A stretch of DNA of 64,000 nt from Chryseobacterium sp. FH1 (GCF_000735135.1 NZ_JPLZ01000005.1:223425-287424); one strand, 5' to 3'. Shown: positions 8,108-17,826, numbered from the stretch's first letter. Translations and numbers: made by a program. Notes: generated by a model from the sequence alone, not told the origin.

Positions 8108-9463
8108 TTATTCCGTGATTTCGTCGGTCAAATCTTCCAATAAAGGTTTATCATACAGAAGTTCTACCAATTCTACACTTTTGTTTTGCATTTTCAAGAT
8201 TTTAAAATGATAATTACCATATTCAAATTCCTGATTTTCTTCTGGAATATCTTGCAATTCGTTTAAAATAAATCCTGCAAGCGTGTTGTATTCGCCTTCT
8301 TCCGATGGTGGAATATTCTTCGGCAATTGCTCATTGATCTCGTCCAAAGGCTGAGTGGCCTTCACCCAATAAACATTGTCACCAACTTTATCCACGATTT
8401 TTTCTTCTTCATCTTCCTCATCTTGTATCTCCCCAACCAATTCTTCCAGAATATCTTCCAGCGTAATGATTCCTTCGGTTCCACCAAACTCGTCGATCAC
8501 GATGGCAATATGTTGTTTCTTGAATTGGAACACTTTCAAAAGATCCGAAATCTTCTTGCTTCCAACCACAAAGAACGCCTCTCTCATAAAGCCTCTCAAA
8601 CTCTCGTGAGTAACTTGGCCTTTGCTTTTGATATATTCTCTAATGATTTCTTTTGTGTAGAAAATCCCGATAATATTATCGATAGAACCTTCGTAAACCG
8701 GAATACGGGAATAACCGCTTTCCATAATTTGGTTTATGATATCTTCCGGATCATCATTGATATCGATGGACGAGATATTCTGTCTCGTGATCATAATTTG
8801 TTTTGCATTGTGATCCGTAAAATCAAAAGCATTTTTTATGATCTCATAATTTTCTTCTTCAATTTCTCCGCTGTCTGCTGATTGTTTTACCAACAATTGC
8901 AATTCTTCTGTAGAGTGGATATCGTGTTCCGAAGCTGGAAATATTTTGATTAATTTTAAGAACGCGTTGGATAATGAATTCATCAACCAAATGAATGGAC
9001 GGAATACATTATAAAAAACGTGCAATGGATAAGCGATGAAAAGCGTAGTAGCTTCTGATTTTCTGATGGCAATTGACTTAGGAACCAATTCTCCGAAGAC
9101 GATGTGCATGATCGTGATCAATAAGAAACTACAAACTACAGAGATGGTGGTTACCGTTGCCGCAGCCAATTCTATACTGAGCGAGTGGAATATTGCTTCT
9201 ATGATGTGATGCAACGCACTCTCTCCTACCCAACCTAAGGCAAGGGAAGCAAGTGTGATCCCAAGCTGTGTTGCTGAGAGATAGGCATCAAGATTCTTAA
9301 TGATGTTTTCGGCTTGTTTGGCCACTGCGTTCCCTTCAGCCGCTTTGATCTGGATTTGGGAATAACGTACTTTTACTATCGAAAATTCGGCGGCTACAAA
9401 GAAGCCATTCAGAAGAACTAGAAATAATGCTATAAGAAGTTTGACTAAACTATCAGAATCCAT
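8108..9463 (-). CDS. CorC/HlyC-type membrane protein (DUF21-CBS-CorC_HlyC)
   Basis: The 451-residue protein has an N-terminal DUF21 membrane domain (about 1-195, several hydrophobic helices). A pair of CBS domains follows (about 210-335, with VIDEFGGTEGIITLEDILEE at its end), then a C-terminal CorC_HlyC transporter-associated domain (about 350-440). Such proteins are annotated as hemolysin family, but relatives are implicated in Mg2+/Co2+ transport or, as GldE, in gliding. GldE itself cannot be distinguished here without comparison. The ATG at 9463 follows directly after an A/T-rich spacer. Confidence 0.85.
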   Translation of the reverse strand: MDSDSLVKLLIALFLVLLNGFFVAAEFSIVKVRYSQIQIKAAEGNAVAKQAENIIKNLDAYLSATQLGITLASLALGWVGESALHHIIEAIFHSLSIELAAATVTTISVVCSFLLITIMHIVFGELVPKSIAIRKSEATTLFIAYPLHVFYNVFRPFIWLMNSLSNAFLKLIKIFPASEHDIHSTEELQLLVKQSADSGEIEEENYEIIKNAFDFTDHNAKQIMITRQNISSIDINDDPEDIINQIMESGYSRIPVYEGSIDNIIGIFYTKEIIREYIKSKGQVTHESLRGFMREAFFVVGSKKISDLLKVFQFKKQHIAIVIDEFGGTEGIITLEDILEELVGEIQDEEDEEEKIVDKVGDNVYWVKATQPLDEINEQLPKNIPPSEEGEYNTLAGFILNELQDIPEENQEFEYGNYHFKILKMQNKSVELVELLYDKPLLEDLTDEITE

Positions 9464-9537
9464 TTAATGTTGTATATACAATCTGTGCAAAGATAGATAT
9501 TTTTTTTAACTTCGAAATTAGATGTTAGAAATGAGAT

Positions 9538-9597
9538 AAACCACCCCGTCATAAATTCTTCGAATTTTTGAATCCCCTCCAGAGGATGGGAATTTTG
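9538..9597 (+). repeat. Dispersed CCACCCCGTC/CCCCTCC repeat, copy 1
   Basis: It starts ACCACCCCGTC, has an A/T palindrome with TTCGAA, and ends CCCCTCCAGAGG. A second copy lies at 41457-41513. It lies in the 395-bp gap between the CorC-like gene and atpG, where no gene was found. Confidence 0.7.
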
Positions 9598-9640
9598 ACA
9601 AGCAAAATTTCTTTTTAGATTGAAATAATGATTTTATGGA

Positions 9641-9755
9641 GGATCTGCAGCCCGACTTGAGTGGAAATCCTTTTTTGCGTAGACTTAATTTCTATTTAAA
9701 TGGAAATCGTCTGCAAAAAAGATTGGGAACGGAAGGCGGAAATAGCTGCCCAAAT
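9641..9755 (+). repeat. Composite intergenic repeat family, copy A
   Basis: One end reads CTGCAGCCCGACTTGAGTGG, the other GGAAGGCGGAAATAGCTGCC. Between them AATCCTTTTTTGC (9666-9678) and GCAAAAAAGATT (9713-9724) form an inverted repeat with one bulged base. Related copies are at 35468, 39866, 57232 and 62119, with a fragment at 63861. Confidence 0.8.
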
Positions 9756-9858
9756 AAAAATAATTTCATTTATTCAGACTGTCCTAAATAATAAAAAGCA
9801 CTGAAGTTTGACCCTCAATGCTTTTTATAACTAACTACTAACTTTAACTTTATCTTTA

Positions 9859-10731
9859 TTAACTGTTCTTGAGCGCTTCTGCTCCGGAAACAATTTCTAA
9901 TATTTCGTTGGTGATGGCTGCCTGTCTTGCTTTGTTATAGAAGATTTTTAAATCACTTCTAAGCGCGTCTGCATTGTCGGTCGCCTTGTGCATTGCTGTC
10001 ATCCTTGCACCGTGCTCTGATGCTACGGAATCTAGAATGGCTTTGAAGATCTGAGTCTTGATGGATTTTGGGATCAAAACGTCCAGGATCTCTTTTCTGC
10101 CTGGTTCGAAGATATAATCTACATTGATATCTGCTGAACCAGTTTTCTCTTCTGTTGCTGATGAAATTGGCAAAACCTGCTCTGTCACTACCTCCTGCGT
10201 TGCCGCATTGATAAACTTGTTGTAAACAACATAGACTTTATCAAATTTGCCCGCTTTGAAGTCTGACATTACCTTCTCCGTCATATTTGAAACGTGATCG
10301 AAAGAAAGATTGTCGAAAAGTGAACTGTGGTTTTCGTAAACGGCTTTGTTTCTTCTCACCGCATCGAAGGCTTTTTTACCTACTGTCAAAACTTCTATCT
10401 CCGTGTTTTCGTTTGCAGAAAACTGGATGTTAAGTTCTTTGATCACAGATGAGTTGAAAGCTCCAGCCAAACCTCTGTTGGAAGTCACGGTGATGAAAAG
10501 TACTTTTTTGACTTCTCTTTCCAATGCAAATTCCGAGATGTTCTCTGCATCAGACGCCGCACTTACATTCTGTATGATCTCCTGAAGTTTTTCAGAATAA
10601 GGTCTTAGCATTACGATCGCATCTTGCGCTTTCTTTAGTTTCGCAGCGGAAACCATCTTCATAGCGCTTGTGATCTGCATCGTAGAAGATATAGATGTAA
10701 TCCTGCCTCGTATTTCTTTTAAGTTTGCCAT
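9859..10731 (-). CDS. atpG: F-type ATP synthase subunit gamma
   Basis: The 290-residue protein forms the central stalk of F1. The conserved N-terminal helix (LKEIRGRITSISSTMQITSAMKM) and the C-terminal helix (KATDNADALRSDLKIFYNKARQAAIT) that turn inside the alpha/beta hexamer are both complete. It is the last gene of the atp operon; the beta and epsilon genes, which follow gamma in many bacteria, are absent and must be elsewhere, as is usual in Bacteroidota. A 70-bp spacer with a long hairpin separates it from atpA. Confidence 0.97.
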   Translation of the reverse strand: MANLKEIRGRITSISSTMQITSAMKMVSAAKLKKAQDAIVMLRPYSEKLQEIIQNVSAASDAENISEFALEREVKKVLFITVTSNRGLAGAFNSSVIKELNIQFSANENTEIEVLTVGKKAFDAVRRNKAVYENHSSLFDNLSFDHVSNMTEKVMSDFKAGKFDKVYVVYNKFINAATQEVVTEQVLPISSATEEKTGSADINVDYIFEPGRKEILDVLIPKSIKTQIFKAILDSVASEHGARMTAMHKATDNADALRSDLKIFYNKARQAAITNEILEIVSGAEALKNS

Positions 10732-10740
10732 TCTAAGGAT

Positions 10741-10794
10741 TCAAAATTTAATATTCCGAATTCAAAATCTTGAACTTTGAATTCGGAATTTTGA
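10741..10794. repeat. Nested inverted repeat in the atpA-atpG spacer
   Basis: ATTCCGAATTCAAA (10753-10766) is exactly repeated in reverse complement at 10776-10789, with a 9-base loop. TCAAAATT (10741-10748) can alternatively pair with AATTTTGA (10787-10794). No T-run follows, so it is more likely an mRNA processing or stability element than a terminator. Confidence 0.7.
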
Positions 10795-10801
10795 ATTAAT
10801 T

Positions 10802-12379
10802 TTAGTTGTATTTCGCAGAAAGTTCTGTCGCTACTTGCTTCAAAACGCCAGTCAATTGATCATCAATTTTTCCGGATTTGAGAGCTGCCATTACTTCTGG
10901 ATGTTTGTTTTTCAAGAAATCCACATATTCTACCTGGAATTCTTTCACCTTTTTGATAGGGATATTTCTCAATAGATTCTCAGTTCCTGCGTAGATCATC
11001 GCTACTTGGTTTTCTACCGGAAGTGGAGAGTTAACCGGTTGCTTCAAAAGCTCCACGTTTCTTTCTCCTTTTGAGATCACTGCCATTGTAGCAGCATCCA
11101 AATCAGAACCGAATTTAGCAAACGCTTCCAATTCTTTATATTGAGCCTGGTCAAGTTTTAATGTACCAGAAACTTTTTTCATTGATTTGATCTGTGCATT
11201 ACCACCAACTCTGGATACAGAGATACCAACGTTGATCGCCGGACGAACTCCTGAGTTGAAAAGGTCTGTCTCCAAGAAGATCTGACCATCTGTAATAGAG
11301 ATTACGTTTGTTGGGATATATGCAGAAACGTCACCAGCCTGAGTTTCAATAATTGGAAGTGCTGTCAAAGATCCACCACCTTTTACGATCGGTCTTAGAG
11401 ATTCTGGCAAATCGTTCATTTGAGAAGCGATCGTGTCATCAGCAATTACTTTTGCCGCTCTTTCCAATAGTCTGGAGTGAAGGTAGAAAACGTCACCTGG
11501 ATAAGCCTCACGTCCCGGTGGTCTTCTCAATAGTAGAGAAAGCTCACGGTAAGCAACCGCTTGTTTTGAAAGATCATCATAAACGATCAAAGCTGCACGA
11601 CCAGTATCTCTGAAATACTCACCGATAGATGCACCAGCCATTGCAGAATAAACCTGCATTGGAACCGGGTCAGAAGCGTTAGCCGCAACGATCACCGTGT
11701 AAGCCAAAGCACCTTTGTCCTCTAATGTCTTAACGATCTGTGCTACAGTTGAAGCTTTTTGCCCAATTGCAACATATATACAATATACTGGTTGCCCAGC
11801 ATCATAAAATTCTTTTTGATTGATAATGGTATCGATAGCCACAACTGTTTTACCAGTTTGTCTATCACCAATGATCAACTCTCTTTGTCCTCTTCCTACA
11901 GGGATCATAGAGTCGATAGCAACGATACCAGTCTGAAGTGGCTCTGTTACCGGCTGACGGAAGATAACTCCCGGCGCTTTTCTTTCCAATGGCATTTCGT
12001 AAAGTTCTCCTTGGATAGGTCCTTTACCATCGATAGGATTACCAAGAGTATCTACAACTCTACCAAGCATTCCTTCACCAACTTTGATAGAAGAGATCCT
12101 GTTTGTTCTTTTTACAGTATCACCTTCTTTTACCAATTTGGATTCACCAAGAAGTGCAACACCAACGTTATCTTCTTCAAGGTTAAGTACGATACCTTCT
12201 ACACCAGCTTGGAATCTTACCAATTCTCCGTACTGCACATTTTCCAAACCGTAAACACGGGCAATACCATCACCGATGGTTAATACAGTTCCAACTTCTT
12301 CTACGTTAGATTGAGTATCGAAATTTGCTAATTGCTGCTTCAGTATCGCTGATACTTCTGCCGGATTTATTTCTGCCAT
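10802..12379 (-). CDS. atpA: F-type ATP synthase subunit alpha
   Basis: At 525 aa it has the normal length. The beta-barrel domain is followed by the nucleotide-binding domain with Walker A GDRQTGKT (171-178), the [15 protein letters not shown] region and the C-terminal helical domain. It forms the non-catalytic nucleotide sites of F1 in the cytoplasm. It is preceded by atpH with a 17-bp gap. Nothing unusual was seen in the protein. Confidence 0.98.
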   Translation of the reverse strand: MAEINPAEVSAILKQQLANFDTQSNVEEVGTVLTIGDGIARVYGLENVQYGELVRFQAGVEGIVLNLEEDNVGVALLGESKLVKEGDTVKRTNRISSIKVGEGMLGRVVDTLGNPIDGKGPIQGELYEMPLERKAPGVIFRQPVTEPLQTGIVAIDSMIPVGRGQRELIIGDRQTGKTVVAIDTIINQKEFYDAGQPVYCIYVAIGQKASTVAQIVKTLEDKGALAYTVIVAANASDPVPMQVYSAMAGASIGEYFRDTGRAALIVYDDLSKQAVAYRELSLLLRRPPGREAYPGDVFYLHSRLLERAAKVIADDTIASQMNDLPESLRPIVKGGGSLTALPIIETQAGDVSAYIPTNVISITDGQIFLETDLFNSGVRPAINVGISVSRVGGNAQIKSMKKVSGTLKLDQAQYKELEAFAKFGSDLDAATMAVISKGERNVELLKQPVNSPLPVENQVAMIYAGTENLLRNIPIKKVKEFQVEYVDFLKNKHPEVMAALKSGKIDDQLTGVLKQVATELSAKYN

Positions 12380-12396
12380 TATATGGTTGTTTTTTC

Positions 12397-12933
12397 TTAA
12401 TTAAGTTGAAATTCTTTTTTGATATTGCCCAGTTTTGTTCTCACTGACGCATCGATCTGCTGATCTCCCACTCTTAGGATATAACCTCCCAAGATCTCTG
12501 GTTTTACAATCGTTTCCAAATCATAGTTAGAAACATTAACCATTTTGGAATCCGTAATGATCTTCTGAATATTTTCTTGCGACAAAGGAGAAGCTGTTAC
12601 CAAAGAGATACGCTGTGTACCTTTAATGTCTTCTACTTTATTGATGAATTCCTGAGCGATATTTCTAAGCTGAGATTCTCTGCCTTGTTTGATGACCAAT
12701 CTGATGATGTTCTGAGACACCTGAGAGAAATCTTTGAAGATCTCCAAAGCGATCGCTTCTTTCTTTTTTGCATCGATGATCGGCGTATTCACAAACTGAT
12801 TCAGTTCTTTGGAAGAAGACATGATTTTCACAATATCCTTCATCTCACCGAAAACAGCATCTGTGTTACCAGACTCCTGCGTGAAGTCTAATAGACCTTG
12901 AGCGTATCTTTTAGCTACTTTAGATGTTAACAT
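12397..12933 (-). CDS. atpH: F-type ATP synthase subunit delta
   Basis: The product is 178 aa, as expected for delta/OSCP, which ties the peripheral stalk to the top of F1. The N-terminal helical bundle starts [11 protein letters not shown] and the C-terminal part contains [18 protein letters not shown], both family signatures. It sits 5 bp after atpF on the same transcript. Confidence 0.96.
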   Translation of the reverse strand: MLTSKVAKRYAQGLLDFTQESGNTDAVFGEMKDIVKIMSSSKELNQFVNTPIIDAKKKEAIALEIFKDFSQVSQNIIRLVIKQGRESQLRNIAQEFINKVEDIKGTQRISLVTASPLSQENIQKIITDSKMVNVSNYDLETIVKPEILGGYILRVGDQQIDASVRTKLGNIKKEFQLN

Positions 12934-12938
12934 CTTTA

Positions 12939-13436
12939 TTAGTTAAGGTTAGATTTGTTAAGAATATTTTCTACCAAAGCGTTCTGCGCGCCATCGTTGT
13001 CCAATTTCTCTTTAAGGATATTTTCAGCGATGCTCACAGACAAAGTTCCGATCTGAGTTTTGATATCTGCCATTGCAGCATTTTTCTCAGTCTGGATCGA
13101 TTGTCTAGCCGCTTCAATCATTTTTTCGCCTTCAACTTTAGCGCTGTCTTTAGCTTGATTTACGATCTTATCTTTCATATCTCTAGCTTCTTTCAAGATA
13201 CCATCTCTCTCAGCTCTAGCCTCACGAAGGATTCTTTCGTTATCTTCTTTCAACTGGGCCATTTCTTGTTTAGCCAATTTAGCTTGATTAAGAGCATCGA
13301 TGATAGATGTTTCTCTCTCGTCTATTGATTTAAGAATTGGTTTCCAGGCAAACTTTCCTAGTAAGAAAAGCAAAGCTAAAAAAATGATGGACTGGATGAT
13401 AAACAATCCTGATGAAAACTGATGAAGTAATTCCAT
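12939..13436 (-). CDS. atpF: F-type ATP synthase subunit b
   Basis: The 165-residue protein has a single N-terminal membrane helix (about 10-28) followed by a long charged, Ala-rich helix that dimerises as the peripheral stalk. FAWKPILKSIDERE directly after the membrane segment is typical. It lies between the c and delta genes in canonical order. Confidence 0.96.
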   Translation of the reverse strand: MELLHQFSSGLFIIQSIIFLALLFLLGKFAWKPILKSIDERETSIIDALNQAKLAKQEMAQLKEDNERILREARAERDGILKEARDMKDKIVNQAKDSAKVEGEKMIEAARQSIQTEKNAAMADIKTQIGTLSVSIAENILKEKLDNDGAQNALVENILNKSNLN

Positions 13437-13522
13437 TATATCGTTAGATTAATTTTTTTGAAAATTTTTAAATATAAAACATTGCTACAGCCAACCGCTG
13501 TAACAATGCTTGTTTTTTTGGC

Positions 13523-13714
13523 TTATGATGCGAACAACGCAGCGAAAGCAACACCTTCTACAAGTGCAGCAGCAATAAGCATAGCAGTTTGGATCTTTCC
13601 AGATTGCTCTGGTTGTCTAGCGATCGCTTCAAGAGCAGCAGCACCAATTTTTCCAAGACCGATACCTACACCTAGTACAATAAGACCTGCACCAATAATT
13701 CTAGGAATTTCCAT
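13523..13714 (-). CDS. atpE: F-type ATP synthase subunit c
   Basis: This 63-residue protein has two membrane helices joined by the polar RQPE loop (33-36). The ion-binding carboxylate is Glu53 in ALVEGVAF. The Gln plus Glu-Ser/Thr pattern of sodium-type rings is absent, so proton coupling is expected. The start is unambiguous, and spacing to subunit a (38 bp) and b (86 bp) is ordinary. Confidence 0.95.
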   Translation of the reverse strand: MEIPRIIGAGLIVLGVGIGLGKIGAAALEAIARQPEQSGKIQTAMLIAAALVEGVAFAALFAS

Positions 13715-13752
13715 AATGTATATAATTTAAAAATTGTTTTATTCTAATTTAA

Positions 13753-14868
13753 TTAATGAGCGTGATCGTGCTCATGTTCTTCTACCGCCATTCCGATAAA
13801 CAAAGCGGAGAGCATCGTGAAAATATAGGCCTGCAAAAACGCAACTAATACTTCTAGTAAATAAATAACCAATGTCAGAAACGGAAATGCAACACCTGCG
13901 ATCCAGTTTTGGAAGATATAAATTGACCCGATCAATGTCATTACAACGATGTGACCTGCCGTCATATTCGCAAAAAGACGAATCATCAATGCAAATGGTT
14001 TTGTCAATGTTCCCAACAATTCGATTGGCATCATAATAAACTTCATTGGTACAGGAACGCCTGGCATCCAGAAGATATGCTTCCAGTAATCTTTAGACCC
14101 TGAAAAAGTTGTGATCAAATAAGTCAAGATCGCCAAGAAGAATGTAATCGCAATGTTACCAGTTACATTGATTCCGAAAGGCATTAGACCTAAAACGTTC
14201 AAGAATAGGATGAAGAAAAATACTGTTAATAAATAACCCATAAATCTCTTGTACTTGTGACCAATATTTGGAATAGCAATATCGTCTCTGATAAAGATAA
14301 TAAGTGGCTCAAGGAACTTCGCAGCACCTGAAGGCACCAAAGATTTCTTGTAAGATCTAGCCATTCCTCCGAAAATAACTAGCAATACAATCGCTACAAA
14401 CAAAATCGTCAAAACACTTTTTGTGATAGATAAATCTAGAACTCTTTTCTCCGTTGGGTGATGTGCTTCATCTAAAGTCAAAGTTCCTTTGGAATCTGTT
14501 CTGTAAATTTTTTCGTGGTTGAGTGTGTAGAATTTACCATCACTTTCTACTGGAGAACCGTGGATAAACTCGTGACCATCTACGCCTTTCGTATTACTCA
14601 TAAACGTATGGAAACCCTCATCGTAAATGACAATTGGCAACGGGAAACCAATGTGATGACCGTCTTTCACCATCAATGCAACGTCGTGAGCATCCAGAAT
14701 GTGATGATCTACAAATTCTTTCACCACTTTCGCTCTCTCATCTTTTTCAGAAAGTGCAGGCGTTTCAGTCACAGGTTTACCGTGTTGGTTTTCAACAGTT
14801 TCGTGTTGAGCGAAAGCCGTTGTAAACGTGAATAAACTGTAAAATAAAATTGCTGTTTTCTTTAGCAT
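13753..14868 (-). CDS. atpB: F-type ATP synthase subunit a with long periplasmic N-terminus
   Basis: At 371 aa it is about 100 residues longer than the enterobacterial protein. Residues 1-20 look like a cleavable signal peptide (ending FAQ). About 21-147 is a His- and acid-rich region expected in the periplasm, and membrane helices begin near 151. The essential Arg297 is present in MIRLFANMTAGH. The extended N-terminus is common in Bacteroidota; its function is not established from sequence. The final residues are His/Glu-rich (EEHEHDHAH). Confidence 0.95.
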   Translation of the reverse strand: MLKKTAILFYSLFTFTTAFAQHETVENQHGKPVTETPALSEKDERAKVVKEFVDHHILDAHDVALMVKDGHHIGFPLPIVIYDEGFHTFMSNTKGVDGHEFIHGSPVESDGKFYTLNHEKIYRTDSKGTLTLDEAHHPTEKRVLDLSITKSVLTILFVAIVLLVIFGGMARSYKKSLVPSGAAKFLEPLIIFIRDDIAIPNIGHKYKRFMGYLLTVFFFILFLNVLGLMPFGINVTGNIAITFFLAILTYLITTFSGSKDYWKHIFWMPGVPVPMKFIMMPIELLGTLTKPFALMIRLFANMTAGHIVVMTLIGSIYIFQNWIAGVAFPFLTLVIYLLEVLVAFLQAYIFTMLSALFIGMAVEEHEHDHAH

Positions 14869-14928
14869 CGATAGATTTTTTTTTCGTTTTGCAAAAATAG
14901 ACTATTTTTTTGCTTTGGAAGAATAATT

Positions 14929-15300
14929 TTACTGTTTTTTGTCATAATTAATTAACTGTATTGCATAATAGGTAAGCAACGCAGTCAGAACAAAATATGG
15001 AATGATAAAATGGAATTTGAAATTGGGAATATCATCGAAATGAAGCTTATTCTTGATCAAATACATCAATCCAAATTTTACCGTAATGAGTCCCAATACA
15101 GACATTCCCAAGAATTGCGGAACTGTTCTGTTGATGATTAAAAGCAGTGTTATCATCATCATAAAAATGACACTTAAGAAGAGATAAAACTTGATGATTA
15201 TGACTTCATCCAAATGGAAAACGAACTTCCAAATCGCGAAGTGAATGATAAATGTCAAGAAAAATAAGACACTGATGACGATGTTACTTTTGTTTTGCAT
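14929..15300 (-). CDS. Small four-helix membrane protein of the atp operon
   Basis: The 123 residues form about four hydrophobic segments (near 8-25, 35-58, 62-85 and 92-116) with short charged loops. No catalytic motif was recognised. It overlaps the end of the upstream AtpZ-like gene by 17 bp and precedes atpB, the position occupied by AtpI-type assembly proteins in other operons. A role in ATP synthase assembly or Mg2+ supply is a guess from position only. Confidence 0.7.
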   Translation of the reverse strand: MQNKSNIVISVLFFLTFIIHFAIWKFVFHLDEVIIIKFYLFLSVIFMMMITLLLIINRTVPQFLGMSVLGLITVKFGLMYLIKNKLHFDDIPNFKFHFIIPYFVLTALLTYYAIQLINYDKKQ

Positions 15301-15535
15301 TTTCTTCTTCTTTATTTAAAATTTCGAGTCTTTTCAATGTGGTGTATAATGAAAGACAAAGTCCGCTGAGTCCAATCACCAAAACCAAAACATTGGACCC
15401 GGTTTTGAAGTAAAGATCCAACTGATGTCCACCCCAAAAAGAAATCCCGATGATGAATAGCATCTGGAAAACTACGGAAGAATATTTTCCATATTTCCGC
15501 AATGCACCTGAAGGATTATTTTGTTTGTCTTCCAA
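15284..15535 (-). CDS. AtpZ/AtpI-family protein
   Basis: The 83 residues contain two membrane helices: one around 19-37 (VVFQMLFIIGISFWGG) and one around 48-67. The HQLDLYFKTGSN turn between them is typical of AtpZ/AtpI, which helps assemble the c-ring or supplies Mg2+. The start codon is TTG at 15535; no early in-frame ATG exists. It is the first gene of the atp transcript and overlaps the next gene. Confidence 0.8.
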   Translation of the reverse strand: MEDKQNNPSGALRKYGKYSSVVFQMLFIIGISFWGGHQLDLYFKTGSNVLVLVIGLSGLCLSLYTTLKRLEILNKEEENAKQK

Positions 15536-15548
15536 AATTTGATTTTTG

Positions 15549-15556
15549 CAAAAGTA
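15549..15556 (-). promoter_or_regulatory. Candidate -7 element (TACTTTTG) of the atp operon
   Basis: On the minus strand it matches TAnnTTTG. The start point would fall only a few bases before the TTG codon, giving a nearly leaderless mRNA. No clear -33 element was seen. Confidence 0.35.
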
Positions 15557-15743
15557 AGTATTAAAGTTTGAAGTCGGAGATTGGAAGATGGAAGTTTATG
15601 GATCAATGTTTGAAATGAAGATCAATTGATGTGAATATGATTAAGAATTTTAAGGTGAAATTTTAAAAGCCACGGAGCGGTGGAACCGTTAATAGAAACC
15701 GATCATTAAGATAAGCAAAAGCTATGGAGGAGCTAGTAATGCT

Positions 15744-15770
15744 CGGAAGATTTTTCTTCCGGCTTTTTTG
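15744..15770 (+). terminator. Stem-loop followed by T-run, near an IS remnant
   Basis: CGGAAG (15744-15749) pairs with CTTCCG (15756-15761) and is followed by GCTTTTTTG. The preceding stretch from 15664 (GCCACGGAGCGGTGG, then GGAGGAGC) has no coding potential and may belong to the mobile element whose remnant follows. Confidence 0.5.
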
Positions 15771-15829
15771 TTTTTCCTGATTAAGAAAATGTATCTAATT
15801 AATTGGTTCAATGTTTCATCTTTGTAATT

Positions 15830-16309
15830 CGCCTTAATTTCATATACTTAACTGATAATCAAATATTTATATCGGTTAGAGAAGCAACTTCGCTTCCTGA
15901 GACCATCCTTAAACACGTGAAAAGAGATCCGAATCACGGCAACATTTATTTGATAGACAGAGGTTTGCAATCCGCAAGGGCGATAAAGGATTTGATGAAA
16001 AGTCTGTTAAATTCATTATATGAGGAATAAAATAGAAAGTTTGAAGAAACATAATCTTTTATTAATGAAAAAAATCTCAAAAATGGGAGGATTATGAAGT
16101 TGTAAAAGACAGTGTCTCTGTCAAACAAAACGGTATTCATGGTTTACATGACGATGATTGTTGTGATGCTTTTGCCGATCTATAAAAAAGCAAATAATCT
16201 AAGCTATAAAACGGCTAAAAGACGCGTTGCAATGGAGCTTAGAGATATTACTACTGCTATTCTAATCATATTTGCAAATGGTGATCCTAATAAAATTTTA
16301 AAGACTTAA
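15830..16309 (+). pseudogene. IS4-type DDE transposase remnant
   Basis: One frame (to the stop near 16030) reads YLTDNQIFISVREA, then NIYLIDRGLQSAR, which resembles the central part of IS4-family transposases around the second catalytic Asp. After a frameshift, WEDYEVVKDSVSV is readable near 16082-16125. A third stretch (LLPIYKKANNLSYKTAKRR and AMELRD, ending 16309) matches the C-terminal region. The N-terminal half is missing, so the element is dead. Family assignment is from remembered motifs. Confidence 0.7.
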
Positions 16310-16313
16310 ACAT

Positions 16314-16342
16314 AAAAATGGTCGGAATTTTCATCCGACCAT
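16314..16342 (-). terminator. Intrinsic terminator downstream of lipA
   Basis: ATGGTCGGA (16318-16326) and TCCGACCAT (16334-16342) form a perfect 9-bp stem with a 7-base loop. On the minus strand it is followed by TTTTTATG. Confidence 0.75.
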
Positions 16343-16385
16343 GACTACCATATAGGTATTTTTTATTTTAAATCTGATAAAATTC

Positions 16386-17255
16386 TTAGTGAATATGCTT
16401 CTCTGCGTGATAAGAACTCCTTACCAAAGGCGAACTTTCCACGTGACGGAAGCCTAGGCTTCTTGCAAAATCGCCATACTCGTCAAATTGTTCTGGCGTG
16501 ATGAAACTTTTCACAGGAAGGTGTTTTTTGGTCGGCTGAAGATACTGGCCCATTGTAATCACATCCACATTTGCATTTCTGATATCCTCAATGGTTTGGA
16601 AAACTTCGTCTCTTGTTTCACCAAGACCTAACATTACGCCAGTTTTTGTACGATTTTGTCCAGCTTCTTTCAAATATCTGAGAACCTCAAGACTTCTTTC
16701 GTATTTCGCTTGAATTCTCACTTCTCTGGTTAAACGTTTTACAGTTTCCATATTGTGGGAAATCACTTCTGGCGCTACTTCTACCATTCTGTCAAGATGT
16801 TTTGTGATGCCTTGAAAATCTGGAATCAACGTTTCCATCGTTGTACCCGGAGAAATCCTACGAACAGCATTCACCGTTTCACCCCAAAGAATCGAACCCA
16901 TATCTTTCAAATCATCGCGGTCAACCGAAGTCAAAACAGCGTGTTTGATTTTCATTAATTTGATAGAACGTGCTACTTTTTCCGGCTCATCCCAATTCAC
17001 ATCCAAGGGTTTTCCAGTTTTCACACCACAAAATCCACAACTTCTGGTGCAGATGTTTCCGAGGATCATAAACGTTGCGGTTCCTTCGCCCCAACATTCG
17101 CCCATATTTGGACAACTTCCACTTTGGCAAATGGTGTTCAGCTTATATTTATCCACCAGATGTCTCAGTTCGCGGTAATTCTTACCAGTCGGCAATTTTA
17201 CGCGGATCCATTTTGGTTTTTGAACGGCTGTGTCTTGTTGAATTAAATCCTCCAT
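16386..17255 (-). CDS. lipA: Lipoyl synthase (radical SAM)
   Basis: The 289-residue enzyme inserts two sulfurs into protein-bound octanoyl groups. The auxiliary cluster cysteines are C43, C48 and C54 ([12 protein letters not shown]). The radical-SAM motif is C69-x3-C73-x2-C76 (CTRSCGFC), and the conserved RSSYHAEKH lies near the C-terminus. All residues needed for both iron-sulfur clusters are present. It follows the ECF sigma gene by 13 bp and may be co-transcribed with it. Confidence 0.97.
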   Translation of the reverse strand: MEDLIQQDTAVQKPKWIRVKLPTGKNYRELRHLVDKYKLNTICQSGSCPNMGECWGEGTATFMILGNICTRSCGFCGVKTGKPLDVNWDEPEKVARSIKLMKIKHAVLTSVDRDDLKDMGSILWGETVNAVRRISPGTTMETLIPDFQGITKHLDRMVEVAPEVISHNMETVKRLTREVRIQAKYERSLEVLRYLKEAGQNRTKTGVMLGLGETRDEVFQTIEDIRNANVDVITMGQYLQPTKKHLPVKSFITPEQFDEYGDFARSLGFRHVESSPLVRSSYHAEKHIH

Positions 17256-17268
17256 TTTGATCTTAAAT

Positions 17269-17826
17269 TTAAAAATCGGTTTCGTCTTCTTTTAACAATT
17301 CGGCCAAGATCTTTTTGGCGCGCATTATTCTCACTTTTGTATTGGCCACAGAAAGATTGAGCTCTTCTGCGATTTCTTTGATGCTTTTCTCTTCGAAAAA
17401 CCTGAGTCGAATGATGTCTTGATTTTTCGCATCCATCGTTTCGATGATTTGAATGATCTTTTGCTGATCCTCTTCGGAAATCAACAACTCCTCCGGCGAT
17501 CTTGCAAATTCGTTTTTCAAATCCTGCAAGTTGGCGTTTGGATCTTCGTTTTCTCGGCTTTTCTTTCTCCAGAAATCGATGATTGTATTTTGAGCAATCG
17601 TCAGAATCCAGGTTTTGAACTGAAAGCTGGGATCGAAAAGATCTAACTTATTCAGCACCTTTGAAAATACCGAAACTGTGATCTCATCTGCGTCATTCTC
17701 GTCTTTCACTTTGTTCATCACAAAAGAAAAGACATCCACCCAAAAAGAATTAATGAGTTGTGTCTGAGCCTTTTGATCTTTGTCTCGGGCTTTTATGATG
17801 ACTGTGAGTAACTGATCTTCTTTCAT
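17269..17826 (-). CDS. ECF-type RNA polymerase sigma factor
   Basis: From the ATG at 17826 the protein is 185 aa; an upstream TTG at 17841 is less likely. Region 2 is seen as [22 protein letters not shown] and [20 protein letters not shown] (about 24-90). Region 4 is a helix-turn-helix around [19 protein letters not shown] (about 135-175). No anti-sigma gene is adjacent; the next gene downstream is lipA. What signal it answers to is not visible. Confidence 0.9.
   Translation of the reverse strand: MKEDQLLTVIIKARDKDQKAQTQLINSFWVDVFSFVMNKVKDENDADEITVSVFSKVLNKLDLFDPSFQFKTWILTIAQNTIIDFWRKKSRENEDPNANLQDLKNEFARSPEELLISEEDQQKIIQIIETMDAKNQDIIRLRFFEEKSIKEIAEELNLSVANTKVRIMRAKKILAELLKEDETDF

Noticed and set aside
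8327..8881. 184-codon plus-strand frame
   Set aside because: It is antisense to the CorC-like gene, with a low-complexity Phe/Ile-rich translation.
13523..13714. Sodium-type c-ring
   Set aside because: The Gln and Glu-Ser/Thr ligands of sodium rings are missing around Glu53, so proton use is the simpler reading.
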